Shown: positions 17,338-26,904 of the stretch, one piece after another
Position numbering within the stretch: position 1 is the stretch's first letter
Layout: each line of letters starts with the position of its first letter
DNA from: Filomicrobium insigne
GTDB taxonomy: Bacteria; Pseudomonadota; Alphaproteobacteria; Rhizobiales; Hyphomicrobiaceae
Reading direction: 5' to 3'
Length of the DNA stretch: 64,000 nt
Assembly: GCF_900104305.1 (NCBI RefSeq)
Contig: NZ_FNJC01000002.1
Coordinates: 248,001 to 312,000 of the forward strand
Program-made: the position numbers and the translations under genes
The notes under the pieces: generated by a model
Told to the model about the DNA's origin: nothing
The model's input: the letters and a program-made list of their open reading frames with translations, nothing else
The model's database searches: none

Positions 17338-18303
17338 GTGACAACCTCTCTCAGTAGCAGGGATCTGACGCGCGCACCGCGCATTGGGCTGGCGCTCGGT
17401 GGCGGCGGCGCGCGAGGTTTGGCGCACATTCTTATGTTGGAAGTCTTCGACGAGATGGGGTTACGCCCCCAGCTCATTGCCGGAACCTCCATCGGCGCCA
17501 TCTTCGGCGCGGCATACGCCTCCGGCTACACCGCAGCGCAGATCCGCGCCCATACGGAGGAAATCCTGAAAAGCCGGCTAGAGATCCTTCGCCAGGCTTT
17601 CAGCGCGCGCCAGGAGCCTCTCCAGCGCTTCATGAATGTATTCCAACTGCGATCCTCAATCTTCAACGCGGAAGCATTGCTCGACCTGATCATGCCGCCA
17701 CGAACGGCGGCAGACTTTGCGTCGCTCGAGATCCCATTGAAGGTGATCGCATCGGAATTCAGCGAACAAAAACAGATGGTTTTATCGGAAGGACCACTCT
17801 TGCAGGCGGTCGCGGCAAGTATGGCGCTCCCCGGCCTGTTCACGCCGGTCGAAATCGACGGTGCCATTCTGCTGGATGGCGGCCTCGTCAACCCGCTCCC
17901 CTTCGATGTCCTCGCAGAAGACACAGATATCACGATCGCAATCAACGTAACGGGGGCCGGTCGGGTCGCGAGTGAGGGCAAGCCCAGCGCCTTCGAGGCG
18001 ATCGTCACATCCCTGCAAATTCTACAGCAATCCATCGTTCGCGAGAAAGTGCGAACCCGGAAGCCAGATATTCTGATCGATGTCGAAGTCGGCAACTTCC
18101 ACGTACTCGAATTTCATAAACTGGACAAAGTTCTTGAGGCCGCAGCGCCCGCCAAAGCGAGACTTCGCCAACAGCTTGAGCGCATTCTTTTTGCTGAACC
18201 CGCCGACGTCAGCGAACCTGACCCTGAGCCCCAACCTAAATTGGAAGAACCCGAACCCGCTAGGCGGGCCCGCCTAGCCGAACGGCTCCTGGGTCGCCGC
18301 TAG
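17338..18303 (+). CDS. Patatin-like phospholipase family protein (RssA-like)
   Basis: This 321-residue protein has the Ser-Asp dyad hydrolase layout: oxyanion hole GGGGARGLAH near residue 22, nucleophile motif GTSIGA near residue 50, and DGGLVNPLP containing the catalytic Asp. It probably hydrolyses a lipid acyl ester; substrates of bacterial members are mostly unknown. The start is GTG at 17338. The C-terminus is a charged Glu/Pro/Arg-rich tail (EPDPEPQPKLEEPEPARRAR) that is not part of the fold. It is co-directional with purD and convergent with tadA. Confidence 0.88.
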   Translation: MTTSLSSRDLTRAPRIGLALGGGGARGLAHILMLEVFDEMGLRPQLIAGTSIGAIFGAAYASGYTAAQIRAHTEEILKSRLEILRQAFSARQEPLQRFMNVFQLRSSIFNAEALLDLIMPPRTAADFASLEIPLKVIASEFSEQKQMVLSEGPLLQAVAASMALPGLFTPVEIDGAILLDGGLVNPLPFDVLAEDTDITIAINVTGAGRVASEGKPSAFEAIVTSLQILQQSIVREKVRTRKPDILIDVEVGNFHVLEFHKLDKVLEAAAPAKARLRQQLERILFAEPADVSEPDPEPQPKLEEPEPARRARLAERLLGRR

Positions 18304-18318
18304 CGTCAAGGCCCGGCA

Positions 18319-18777
18319 TCATCTCCGCGCAGCAAAAAAATCGCGTAGAAGTGCCCCCGTGCGCTCTTCGTCAAGCCCACCATATACTTCCGGCGCGTGG
18401 TTGCACGTAGCCTGAGCAAACACCCGGGCACCATGCTCCACACCGCCTCCTTTCGGATCGCCCGCTCCGAAATAAAGCCGCCGGATACGGGCAAGGGAGA
18501 TCGCTCCAGCACACATGGCGCACGGCTCTAACGTGACGTAAAGGTCGCAGCCTAGGAGCCGTTCTGAACCAAAGGCCTCGCATGCGGCGCGAATCGCGAG
18601 GATCTCAGCATGGGCCGTAGGATCAGCAAGTTCGCGGATACGGTTACCTGCCGCACTCAAAAACGTACCATCCGGTGCAGCGACAACGGCTCCCACGGGA
18701 ACTTCTCCACGCTGAGCCGCAGCGTTGGCCTCCGCCAATGCGCGTTCCATGTGGCGGCTGCCCCGCATCGATGTCAT
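18319..18777 (-). CDS. tadA: tRNA-specific adenosine deaminase TadA
   Basis: This 152-residue zinc deaminase converts A34 to inosine in tRNA-Arg(ACG). The zinc and catalytic motifs are TAHAEILAIRAA (HAE) and LEPCAMCAGAI (PCxxC). The N-terminal helix MERALAEANAAAQRGEVPVGAVV is typical. The first ATG at 18777 adds about eight residues and may or may not be the true start; MERALAEA at residue 9 is possible. It is divergent from the pseudouridine synthase gene 35 bases away, a conserved pairing in Rhizobiales. Confidence 0.92.
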   Translation of the reverse strand: MTSMRGSRHMERALAEANAAAQRGEVPVGAVVAAPDGTFLSAAGNRIRELADPTAHAEILAIRAACEAFGSERLLGCDLYVTLEPCAMCAGAISLARIRRLYFGAGDPKGGGVEHGARVFAQATCNHAPEVYGGLDEERTGALLRDFFAARR

Positions 18778-18812
18778 AACAGCGCGTCCTTCAATTCGAA
18801 CAGAAATCGCAA

Positions 18813-19865
18813 ATGCCTAAGGCGCCTACAAAACGACGTCCGAACATTATCAGCAAGGACCGGCAGACACACGCCAAGCCGGCACGCAAGGTGAAGGCGG
18901 AGGCACGTTCAAAACCAACCTCCGCGGACGCGGCAAAATCCACCACGCGCAAGTCTGCTGAACGCCCCACCGCAGCCAAACCCGCTCGCACGCCGGTCCG
19001 CAAGAAACAGCGTGGACCAGGACGCGCGCCGGAGCCTGCTGCAGGACAAAACGACCCTATGCGCATCGCCAAGGCGATTGCCCGTGCAGGACTATGCTCG
19101 CGGCGTGAAGCCGAACGCTGGATTGCCGAAGGCCGTGTCCGGCTGAATGGCAAATTGCTAAACAGCCCCGCCGTAACGGTAACCTCTTTGGATAAGATTG
19201 TCGTTGACGGCAACCTACTACCGGACGCCGAGCCCGTACGTCTATGGCGCTATCACAAGCCGAAAGGTCTCGTCACGACGCATCGCGATCCGGAAGGCCG
19301 TCCTACAGTATTTGACAGTCTTCCGCCTGAGTTGCCGCGTGTTGTCTCCATCGGCCGTCTAGACTTCAATACGGAGGGCTTGCTGCTTTTGACCAACGAC
19401 GGCGCGCTGGCCCGCCATCTCGAATTACCGTCCACGGGCTGGTTACGCCGCTATCGCGCACGCGCGCACGGTCGCGTAACACAAGCCGACCTCGACAAAC
19501 TGAAAGACGGCGTGGAAATCGAGGGGGTTCGCTATGGCCCAGTCGAAGCGACGCTCGATTCAACGCAGGGTGCCAACGTCTGGCTCACACTTGGCCTGCG
19601 CGAAGGCAAAAATCGCGAAGTGCGCAAAATCCTCTCAAGCCTTTCGCTCGATGTAAACCGCCTGATCCGTGTGTCCTACGGACCGTTCCAGTTGCTCGAC
19701 CTTGCTCCCGGAACCACCGAACCCGTGAAGCGACGCGTCCTCGCCGACCAGCTTGGCGCGAAATTGACAAAGGAACTGGGCCTCGCAGCACCTGACCCTG
19801 ACCGCGTCGGCCGAGGCCATAAACCCGAGGGCAAAGCAGCGAAACCAAAAGGCCAGTCGGAATGA
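18813..19865 (+). CDS. rluB: 23S rRNA pseudouridine synthase RluB-type
   Basis: This 350-residue enzyme has a long basic N-terminal extension (about residues 1-80, rich in Lys, Ala and Thr). It is followed by an S4 RNA-binding domain (AIARAGLCSRREAERWI) and a RsuA/RluB catalytic domain with the Asp motif GRLDFNTEGLLLLTNDG. It isomerises uridine in 23S rRNA (2605 in E. coli RluB); RluB versus RluE/F specificity is inferred. The basic extension is common in this order and may help bind rRNA. It is followed by rsmD. Confidence 0.88.
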   Translation: MPKAPTKRRPNIISKDRQTHAKPARKVKAEARSKPTSADAAKSTTRKSAERPTAAKPARTPVRKKQRGPGRAPEPAAGQNDPMRIAKAIARAGLCSRREAERWIAEGRVRLNGKLLNSPAVTVTSLDKIVVDGNLLPDAEPVRLWRYHKPKGLVTTHRDPEGRPTVFDSLPPELPRVVSIGRLDFNTEGLLLLTNDGALARHLELPSTGWLRRYRARAHGRVTQADLDKLKDGVEIEGVRYGPVEATLDSTQGANVWLTLGLREGKNREVRKILSSLSLDVNRLIRVSYGPFQLLDLAPGTTEPVKRRVLADQLGAKLTKELGLAAPDPDRVGRGHKPEGKAAKPKGQSE

Positions 19866-19890
19866 ATGGCCTACCCTCAAGGGGGACGCC

Positions 19891-20460
19891 ATGCGTATCG
19901 TAGGCGGGCGTCTCAAAGGGCGCACTTTGGTTGCTCCTCAGCACGGAGGCACGCGCCCCACCTCGGATCGCGTCCGCGAGTCCGTATTCAACATTCTCAC
20001 GCACGGCATCGAAGGCCCTCCATTGGAGGGCGCACGTGTCATCGACCTCTTCGCCGGCACGGGAGCACTTGGGGTGGAAGCCCTTTCACGCGGCGCTTCT
20101 TATGCGCTTTTCGTCGAAGACAACGCCGATGCCCGCGGGCTTATTCGCAGAAACATCGAAGCCTTCGGACTGCAAGGCATAACCCGCATCTTCCGGCGTG
20201 ACGCCACCCGGCTTGGCCCAGCCGCAACGCGGGACAGCTACGCCTACGCCTTCCTTGACCCGCCCTACGACAAAAAACTCGGCGAAGCCGCACTCACAGC
20301 CCTTCATGAGGGAGGTTGGCTCTCTCCCGGCGCAATCATCGTCCTTGAAGAACGCGCAGGCGTAACAGTCGATCTGCCATCTGCCTTCGAACTTATCGAC
20401 GAACGTACATATGGCGACACCACGGTTCATTTTGCCCGGCTAATCTCCGAAACAGCATGA
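19891..20460 (+). CDS. rsmD: 16S rRNA (guanine966-N2)-methyltransferase RsmD
   Basis: This 189-residue SAM-dependent methyltransferase begins MRIVGGRLKGRTL, as usual for RsmD, with TRPTSDRVRESVFNIL, then the SAM-binding loop DLFAGTGALGVEALSRGA and the catalytic FLDPPYDK. It modifies G966 of 16S rRNA. It lies 25 bases after rluB and 13 bases before the permease gene, so these are likely one transcript. Confidence 0.94.
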   Translation: MRIVGGRLKGRTLVAPQHGGTRPTSDRVRESVFNILTHGIEGPPLEGARVIDLFAGTGALGVEALSRGASYALFVEDNADARGLIRRNIEAFGLQGITRIFRRDATRLGPAATRDSYAYAFLDPPYDKKLGEAALTALHEGGWLSPGAIIVLEERAGVTVDLPSAFELIDERTYGDTTVHFARLISETA

Positions 20461-20473
20461 CGAGGATCCACCC

Positions 20474-21466
20474 GTGAACATACGCTGGCGGGATAAAACG
20501 CACGGCGGTTTGAACGGATGGCTCGAAGCGGCCCTGTTCGTCATCGCGATCTCCGCGTTGACCGTACTCTATGCAATTGCCCAGGCCGCCGGCGCGCATA
20601 TGTCTGTCTTCATCTTCTACACGATGGCCGCCTCGGCTGCCGGAATGCTGGCGATCACGGGGTGGGGCAAAGACGCAGGCGATGTCATCCTGACGCGTCA
20701 GAGCTGGGTGTTCGGCACCGCCACCGTCGGCCTCGAAGCCCTATATTTCCTCCTGCTGGGTATCCTAACACCCGCCGAAGCTAGCCTCGCTTTGCGCTTG
20801 GCTGTGCCCGTGTCGCTTGTGATCGGCTGGCTGTTTTTTTCTCGCACCATGACGAACCGCATTTGGTTCGGTGCGGCCATAATTATTGTCGCCGTTATCC
20901 CGATCCTCTGGGGCTTGGACAATGCGCGCATATTTTCCGCAACGTTACTTGCACTCGCCTGCGCACTTGTCGTCTCAATAAAAACATTCGCCAGCGAATT
21001 TCATCCCTGGAACCGGCGCGCGGAAACGGTACGCGAAAAACTGCGTGTCACAGGCTTGGTCGTGCTGGCGACAACGCTGATCGCAGCGACAGCGTTGATC
21101 TGTTCGGTCTTTCTGGTCGTCTATGGCATTCTCCCAGCCAACCCGATGACACCTGAACCCGCCGCCTTCTGGCACGTGCCAACGCTTGCCCTGGCCCTTT
21201 TCTGCGGCGCGCCTGTATTCATCGCCATGACGTATTTAACCTTCTCCTCCGTGGTAAAAATCGGCACAGAAAGCTTCCTGGGAACCAGTGCCTTGACACC
21301 GTTTAGCGCACTGGCGCTCGAAGCATTGGCCGCAGGGTTCGGCATCCTTGCCGTCCCGAACTACGACTGGAAATTGATCCCGCTCATATTACTCGGCGTC
21401 GTCGGCGTCTTTATTGTCATCAGCGGCCGTCACAAATCGGCCCCCTCCGAAATTCCTGCCCGATAA
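20474..21466 (+). CDS. DMT/EamA-like inner-membrane protein, substrate unknown
   Basis: This 330-residue protein has about nine to ten hydrophobic segments, for example VIAISALTVLYAIAQAAGA and IWFGAAIIIVAVIPILWG. The arrangement resembles the drug/metabolite transporter superfamily. A polar loop with two basic-rich stretches lies near residues 180-205. The start is GTG at 20474, with GAGGA upstream. I cannot name a substrate. It directly follows rsmD and precedes rpe, so it may just share the housekeeping operon. Confidence 0.6.
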   Translation: MNIRWRDKTHGGLNGWLEAALFVIAISALTVLYAIAQAAGAHMSVFIFYTMAASAAGMLAITGWGKDAGDVILTRQSWVFGTATVGLEALYFLLLGILTPAEASLALRLAVPVSLVIGWLFFSRTMTNRIWFGAAIIIVAVIPILWGLDNARIFSATLLALACALVVSIKTFASEFHPWNRRAETVREKLRVTGLVVLATTLIAATALICSVFLVVYGILPANPMTPEPAAFWHVPTLALALFCGAPVFIAMTYLTFSSVVKIGTESFLGTSALTPFSALALEALAAGFGILAVPNYDWKLIPLILLGVVGVFIVISGRHKSAPSEIPAR

Positions 21467-21531
21467 GGGGTGGCAGGTAAGCGTGTCGGGGGCTATGAAG
21501 CAGGCAGCAAAGTCATCCGGGATTCAGATAC

Positions 21532-22224
21532 ATGGCCGCCACCCGTCCAATCGTCATAGCCCCCTCGATTTTATCGTCCGACTTCGCCCGTCTGGGCGAA
21601 GAGGTTCGCGACATTGATGCCGCTGGGGCTGACTGGATCCATCTCGATGTCATGGACGGCCATTTCGTGCCCAACATCACCTTTGGCCCTCCCATTATCA
21701 AAGCCATCCGCAACGCCTCGCCCAAGGTCTTCGATTGCCATTTGATGATCGACCCGGCCGTTCCCTATATCGAAGCGTTCGCGGAAGCCGGTGCGGACAT
21801 CATCACGGTGCACGTTGAAGCCGACACCCATCTCGACCGCTCGCTGCAAGCAATCAAGGCTCTCGGAAAACGCGCGGGCGTCTCGCTCAATCCGTCGACA
21901 CCTGAAAGCACGATCGAGTACGTTCTCGACCGCCTCGACCTCATTCTGCTGATGACCGTCAATCCAGGCTTCGGCGGCCAGGCTTTCATTCCTGCCGTGG
22001 TGGAGAAGGTCCGCCGCGTCAAACAGATGATCGGAAACCGCCCGATCGACATCGAGGTTGATGGCGGCGTAACACCGGAAACAACCGGCAAGATTGTCGA
22101 AGCAGGCGCCAACGCACTCGTCGCCGGTTCTGCGGTATTCAAAGGCGGCACGCCTGCTCACTACGCGGCCAACATCAAAGCGATCCGGGACGCAGCAACG
22201 AACGCCCGCTCGATCCCCTGTTGA
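21532..22224 (+). CDS. rpe: Ribulose-phosphate 3-epimerase
   Basis: This 230-residue TIM-barrel enzyme interconverts ribulose-5-P and xylulose-5-P in the pentose phosphate (or Calvin or formaldehyde) pathways. Diagnostic segments are [44 protein letters not shown] and [13 protein letters not shown], giving the metal His/Asp residues. The length is normal. It is followed 9 bases later by the thioredoxin-like gene on the same strand. Confidence 0.95.
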   Translation: MAATRPIVIAPSILSSDFARLGEEVRDIDAAGADWIHLDVMDGHFVPNITFGPPIIKAIRNASPKVFDCHLMIDPAVPYIEAFAEAGADIITVHVEADTHLDRSLQAIKALGKRAGVSLNPSTPESTIEYVLDRLDLILLMTVNPGFGGQAFIPAVVEKVRRVKQMIGNRPIDIEVDGGVTPETTGKIVEAGANALVAGSAVFKGGTPAHYAANIKAIRDAATNARSIPC

Positions 22225-22233
22225 GGAGTGGCA

Positions 22234-22788
22234 ATGGCGGTAGAAACCCCGATCTGCGATTTCGGCTGGAAAGCTCCGAACTTCACGCTACCCGGCGTCG
22301 ACGGCAAAACCTACAGCTTGGCCGACCTGCGTGGAGAACGTGGCACGCTGATCATGTTCATCTGCAATCACTGCCCTTACGTGAAAGCAGTGATCGACCG
22401 TATCGTCCGCGATGCCAATGAACTCAAGCCCCTGGGCATTGAGAGCGTCGCAATTTGCGCGAACGATTGGCGCGCATACCCCGATGATTCATTCGAAAAC
22501 ATGAAAACCTTCGCCGCCCATCACGGCTTCACGTTCCCCTATCTCCACGACGAGACACAATCCGTCGCCCGGACCTATGACGCCGTATGTACGCCGGACT
22601 TCTTCGGCTTCGACGCCGATCTCGGCCTTCAATATCGCGGCCGCTTGGATGCGTCCCGGAAAGAAACCGGCCCCGCCGATCTGCGCAGAGACCTTTTCCT
22701 CGCAATGAAGCAAGTGGCTGAAACAGGCCAAGGCCCACGTGAACAGATCCCCTCGGCGGGATGCTCAATAAAATGGCGGGAAAGCTGA
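22234..22788 (+). CDS. Thioredoxin-like/AhpC-TSA family protein
   Basis: The ATG at 22234 follows GAGGA at good spacing; an in-frame GTG at 22228 abuts that site and was rejected. The 184-residue protein has a thioredoxin fold with the redox motif CNHCPYVKAV near residue 47. It belongs to the large group of cytoplasmic 'thioredoxin family' proteins that start DFGWKAPNFTLPGVDGK. It probably reduces thiols or peroxides; the substrate is unknown. It ends directly adjacent to gph (no spacer). Confidence 0.85.
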   Translation: MAVETPICDFGWKAPNFTLPGVDGKTYSLADLRGERGTLIMFICNHCPYVKAVIDRIVRDANELKPLGIESVAICANDWRAYPDDSFENMKTFAAHHGFTFPYLHDETQSVARTYDAVCTPDFFGFDADLGLQYRGRLDASRKETGPADLRRDLFLAMKQVAETGQGPREQIPSAGCSIKWRES

Positions 22789-23466
22789 ATGGTTCGCGCA
22801 GTTGTTTTCGACCTCGATGGTACCCTCATCGACAGTGCCCTCGATATCCACGCCGCGGCCAATCGCGTCCTCCGCGAACAAGGCCTCACTGAACTCGATC
22901 TTCCGACATTGAAATCATTCGTCGGCGAAGGTGTCCGGGTCTTGATGCAGCGCTGTCTCGATCATGCGCACGCCAGCACCAGTCCTGAAGACATACAGCA
23001 AGCCGTGGCTCACTTTCTCGAGATTTACGCTGAAGACCCGGCAAAGCACACAGTCATCTACCCTGGCGTGCAAGACCTGCTTGCGAAGCTGCAGAGCCGC
23101 GGCGACCGGCTGGGCATTTGCACAAACAAACCTGAAGCGATAACGCGCACGGTCCTGAAAGACCTTGGCCTCACAAGCACATTCAGAGTCGTGGTCGGGG
23201 GCGATACGCTGCCAACGCGCAAGCCGGACCCGAGCGGCCTGTTGGCTACAATCGCGCAACTCGGAAGCAAACCGGACGAAACGATCTACGTCGGAGATAG
23301 CGAAGTCGATGCTGCGACAGCCCAAGCCGCTGGCGTAAAATTCGTGTTGTTCACGAAGGGCTATCGCAAGAGCCCCGTAGCCTCGATCCCCCACTGGCGC
23401 GCACACGATACGTTTGCCGAGATCGAAAGCGCGCTTATCACGAATGACGCAACGGCGAACGGATAA
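22789..23466 (+). CDS. gph: Phosphoglycolate phosphatase (HAD family)
   Basis: This 225-residue HAD hydrolase has motif I VFDLDGTLIDSA, motif II ICTNKPEA, and motifs III/IV RKPDPSGLL and YVGDSEVDA, with the cap domain between residues 15 and 80. It dephosphorylates 2-phosphoglycolate produced by DNA repair or oxygenase side reactions. Other HAD sugar phosphatases look similar, so specificity is by family resemblance. The ATG at 22789 immediately follows the previous stop. It is convergent with mutL. Confidence 0.85.
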   Translation: MVRAVVFDLDGTLIDSALDIHAAANRVLREQGLTELDLPTLKSFVGEGVRVLMQRCLDHAHASTSPEDIQQAVAHFLEIYAEDPAKHTVIYPGVQDLLAKLQSRGDRLGICTNKPEAITRTVLKDLGLTSTFRVVVGGDTLPTRKPDPSGLLATIAQLGSKPDETIYVGDSEVDAATAQAAGVKFVLFTKGYRKSPVASIPHWRAHDTFAEIESALITNDATANG

Positions 23467-23472
23467 CGCGCG

Positions 23473-25320
23473 TTAGCGACGCCCGAACAAACGCTCGATA
23501 TCCGAGAGCTTCAACTCCACATACGTCGGACGGCCATGATTGCATTGGCCCGAAAACGGTGTGGCTTCCATCTCGCGCAATAAAGCGTTCATCTCGCTCG
23601 CGGTGAGCCGGCGACCGGCCCGCACGCTGCCATGACACGCCATCCGCGACGCCACGGCTTCCAGCCGGGTTTTCAGAGCGCTGTCATCCGACTCGCTAAG
23701 GATCTCATCGGCAAGATCCCGGACAAGACCATCGACATCGGTGTCTCCTAGCAGCGCAGGCACTTCACGTACGGCCACCGCGCCGGGACCAAACCGGTCG
23801 GCGACAAGGCCAAGCTCTAAAAGTTCATCCGCCTTCTCGGCTAAGGTTTCAGCCCCTTCCTCGCCCAGTTCGACGATAACGGGGATCAAAAGCCCCTGTC
23901 GCGCCACGCCACCTTCCGTCAACATCGCCTTGAGCTTCTGATAGACAAGACGCTCGTGCGCGGCGTGCTGATCAACGATGACAACGGCGTCGCGTGTCTG
24001 CGAAACAATATAGGTCTCGTGCAATTGCGCCCGCGCGGCGCCAAGCGGGCTATCCATGAGGTCTGCCCGGGCAGGTTCCGCGTCCGCCGACGCATCCGCA
24101 CCTGTTGCCGAGAATGCAGTAAACGCTGCCTGAACCGGCTCGGCAAAGCCATGCACCCTGCCCTGCGGACTCTCGAAGTCCGATAGGGGTGAGCTGCTAG
24201 GTACAGAGGCCACGCGTGAGGAAACGCCAGACCACGCTGCCCCGGTAGTCCGTGACGGTGCCGCCGGTTCCACGGGCCGCAATGTTGCGATCGTATCCTG
24301 CCCGCCCCGCGCCGACGCACGATGCCCTGCACCTTCCAAAGCATGCCGAATCGCACCGATCATGATGCTGCGCACCGTTCCAGCGTCACGGAACCGGACT
24401 TCCGTCTTAGCTGGGTGCACGTTGACGTCCAGCTCACGTGGATCGACGTCAACAAAGAGCGCAACGAGAGGATGACGCCCGCGCGGCACCGTATCCCCGT
24501 AGGCAGCGCGAAGCGCTCCAACCACCAGCCGATCTTTCACAGGCCGTCCATTGACGAACAGAAACTGTTGAGAAGCATCCCCGCGATTGAGTGTCGGCAG
24601 TCCCGCAAATCCCGCCACGCGAACGCCGTCCCGTTCTCCGGCGATCTCCAAGGCGTCTGCGAGAAAATCGCGCCCCATAATCCGGCCGAGGCGCTGCAAA
24701 AGTCCGTCCGCATCGGCCTTGCACGCTGGCAGCTTGAGACTGGCCCGTTCGCCAGTCACCAGCGTGAAAGCGACCTGGGGATGCGCCATCGCCAACCGTT
24801 TGACGACATCGGAAACTGCAAGATTCTCTGAGCGCTCGGACTTCATGAATTTCAGGCGAGCTGGTGTCGCAGAGAAAAGATCCGTCACCTCGATACGGGT
24901 TCCCGAATTGATCGCTGCGGGCCGAATAGGACCCTTGGCACCCCGGTCAACGATGATAGCGCAGCCTGAGCTCCCGCCCTGCTCCTGCGTAACAATCTCC
25001 AGCCGCGCAATCGAACCGATGGAAGGAAGCGCTTCCCCGCGAAACCCGAGCGTTCGAATATCGAAGAGATCTTCCTCGCTGAGTTTGGACGTCGCGTGAC
25101 GTTCGACACAAAGCGCCAGATCTTCCGCACTCATGCCGCAGCCGTCGTCGCTCACACGGATCAACGACAAGCCACCGCCTGCGGTCACAACCTCGACGTC
25201 GCGGGCACCCGCGTCGATCGCGTTTTCGACAAGTTCCTTGACGACGCTCGCCGGCCGTTCGACGACCTCGCCGGCCGCGATACGATTGATTGTTTCAGGC
25301 GAGAGCTGACGTATCGACAA
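23473..25320 (-). CDS. mutL: DNA mismatch repair protein MutL
   Basis: This 615-residue protein has the GHKL ATPase N-terminus ([30 protein letters not shown]), a variable proline/serine linker (about residues 340-430) and a C-terminal dimerisation/endonuclease domain. The endonuclease motif is present as DQHAAHE at D450-E456, and the motif's final Glu is Gln461 here. [10 protein letters not shown] and [10 protein letters not shown] are the other metal-site blocks. So it is probably a nicking MutL, as expected outside the MutH-bearing gammaproteobacteria. It is convergent with gph; pgi lies upstream. Confidence 0.94.
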   Translation of the reverse strand: MSIRQLSPETINRIAAGEVVERPASVVKELVENAIDAGARDVEVVTAGGGLSLIRVSDDGCGMSAEDLALCVERHATSKLSEEDLFDIRTLGFRGEALPSIGSIARLEIVTQEQGGSSGCAIIVDRGAKGPIRPAAINSGTRIEVTDLFSATPARLKFMKSERSENLAVSDVVKRLAMAHPQVAFTLVTGERASLKLPACKADADGLLQRLGRIMGRDFLADALEIAGERDGVRVAGFAGLPTLNRGDASQQFLFVNGRPVKDRLVVGALRAAYGDTVPRGRHPLVALFVDVDPRELDVNVHPAKTEVRFRDAGTVRSIMIGAIRHALEGAGHRASARGGQDTIATLRPVEPAAPSRTTGAAWSGVSSRVASVPSSSPLSDFESPQGRVHGFAEPVQAAFTAFSATGADASADAEPARADLMDSPLGAARAQLHETYIVSQTRDAVVIVDQHAAHERLVYQKLKAMLTEGGVARQGLLIPVIVELGEEGAETLAEKADELLELGLVADRFGPGAVAVREVPALLGDTDVDGLVRDLADEILSESDDSALKTRLEAVASRMACHGSVRAGRRLTASEMNALLREMEATPFSGQCNHGRPTYVELKLSDIERLFGRR

Positions 25321-25365
25321 ACCGAGAAATCCCTCTTCGTCGAGTACCCGGAACGCCGCTGCGGA

Positions 25366-26745
25366 TCAGATACCGGCGTCGAGCCGTTTACGCGTGAGGA
25401 TTTTCGCCAATTCGACAGCGGGTTGATCGAACGGATCGATGCCCATAATCCGTCCGGCGAGAATCGTTTCGAGCATAAAATGCATCAAAATCCCGCCGAT
25501 CGCACGCTCATCGAGGCGATCCACATCAATCGTGCGAACCGGCCGCCCAGCCTGCGCGAGCGCTTCCGGTAACGCCGCCGCTTGCGCAGCCACGATATCC
25601 CCAACATGGCGGCCCGCCATGTAGTCCGCGCCAGCCTGCCGGGCCATCTCGGCATCCACGACCGGCCCATTGCCAACGGTGGCAACACGGACAACCGTGA
25701 CCCACAGTTCAGGCGGCCCATCCATGAAAAACTGAAGCTGGGAATGCTGATCAAGCGGTCCGACTGCCGCAATCGGGCATGTGCCTTGGCCATTCTTACC
25801 CAGGCTCTCCGCCCACAGCTGAACGTACCAATCTGCCAACCTTCCCAGACGGTCGGCGTAAGGCATGATGACGCTAAGCCGAACGCCCTTTTCTTTGTTA
25901 AGCGCCACGGCTGCCGCTGCTGATACGGCCGGCGCGAAGTCGGCTGGACGGCGTGCGTCCAGCATCTTCTGGACCACATCGGCGGCCCCCTGCCGCACAG
26001 CGAACGCATCGAGCCCACGCGCCATCGCCGGCATTAATCCGACGTTCGTGAGGCACGAATACCGCCCACCGATCCCGTCATGATGCGCAAGCATCGGAAT
26101 GCCGTGTGCCGCAAAGAGGGAACGCAACCCATTGCTTTTACCCGGCTTATCCTCCTCCGTAATCCCGAGGAACAACTCCGGGATACGGGCCTCGAGCCCT
26201 GCCGCTTTGACTGCGCTGAGCGCCGCAATGGCCTGCGCGAGCGTTTCGGTTGTACTACCCGACTTCGATGTCACAACGAAACGCGTTGTCTCTAGATCAA
26301 GGATGTCCAGCGCACCGGACAACGTCGCGCCGTCGAGATTGTCGTAAAAGCGCGTCCGAGGCCGTTTGCGTTGATCGGGAGCTGCACCGCCGGGGATATT
26401 CCATCCCGCAAGCTGAGCCAAAGTTTGCCCGCCAAGCCCCGAACCGCCAGTCCCGAAAAAGACAATCAGCCGGGCCCCCTCGCTGAGCCGCGCGAGAGCT
26501 GCATGGGCGTCATCAAGATCCGCCGTCTCTTCGGGAATATTGAGAAGAGGCAGCCGCCCCGTCTTGTAGTGGTCTCTCAGCTTGGCGAGTTCGGGCTCGG
26601 CACGTTTGAGATACCGGCTCAGCAAATGCTCGGACAAACCATGTCGGCCAATGACCGTCTCCATGCAGCCGTCGATCGAAATACGAAAGGGCGCGCAGCC
26701 TTCAGCTGATGCTGAATTCTTGCTGAGAGAAACAGGGTTGGTCAT
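25366..26745 (-). CDS. pgi: Glucose-6-phosphate isomerase
   Basis: This is a roughly 459-residue isomerase linking glucose-6-P and fructose-6-P. Visible blocks include VFFGTGGSGLGGQTLAQL (sugar phosphate site), FVVTSKSGSTTETLAQ, GGRYSCLTNVGLMP and the C-terminal DQPAVELAKILTRKRL. It is shorter than the E. coli enzyme and resembles the compact alphaproteobacterial type. The start is uncertain: ATG at 26745 is preferred, while an in-frame GTG at 26781 adds 12 residues. Minus strand, upstream of mutL. Confidence 0.9.
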   Translation of the reverse strand: MTNPVSLSKNSASAEGCAPFRISIDGCMETVIGRHGLSEHLLSRYLKRAEPELAKLRDHYKTGRLPLLNIPEETADLDDAHAALARLSEGARLIVFFGTGGSGLGGQTLAQLAGWNIPGGAAPDQRKRPRTRFYDNLDGATLSGALDILDLETTRFVVTSKSGSTTETLAQAIAALSAVKAAGLEARIPELFLGITEEDKPGKSNGLRSLFAAHGIPMLAHHDGIGGRYSCLTNVGLMPAMARGLDAFAVRQGAADVVQKMLDARRPADFAPAVSAAAAVALNKEKGVRLSVIMPYADRLGRLADWYVQLWAESLGKNGQGTCPIAAVGPLDQHSQLQFFMDGPPELWVTVVRVATVGNGPVVDAEMARQAGADYMAGRHVGDIVAAQAAALPEALAQAGRPVRTIDVDRLDERAIGGILMHFMLETILAGRIMGIDPFDQPAVELAKILTRKRLDAGI

Positions 26746-26836
26746 CGAGCAATCCCGGATTGGTGAAACGTGTGTGTCCACCTAGCCCGTTTCTGCGGCC
26801 ACGCCAAGGCACAGGAATCTGAGCCGCAGATAGTAA

Positions 26837-26857
26837 CGCGGGGAAAATTGCCCCGCG
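26837..26857 (-). terminator. Stem-loop after the M16 protease pair
   Basis: CGCGGGG at 26837-26843 pairs with CCCCGCG at 26851-26857 around a 7-base loop, about 50 bases downstream of the M16 gene on the minus strand. The following bases (TTACTATCTG) are only weakly T-rich, so termination is plausible but not certain. Confidence 0.5.
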
Positions 26858-26904
26858 CTCTCAAAACAAAACGTGCAACCCTCTGCGAAATAAAGAGAAA
26901 ATAC

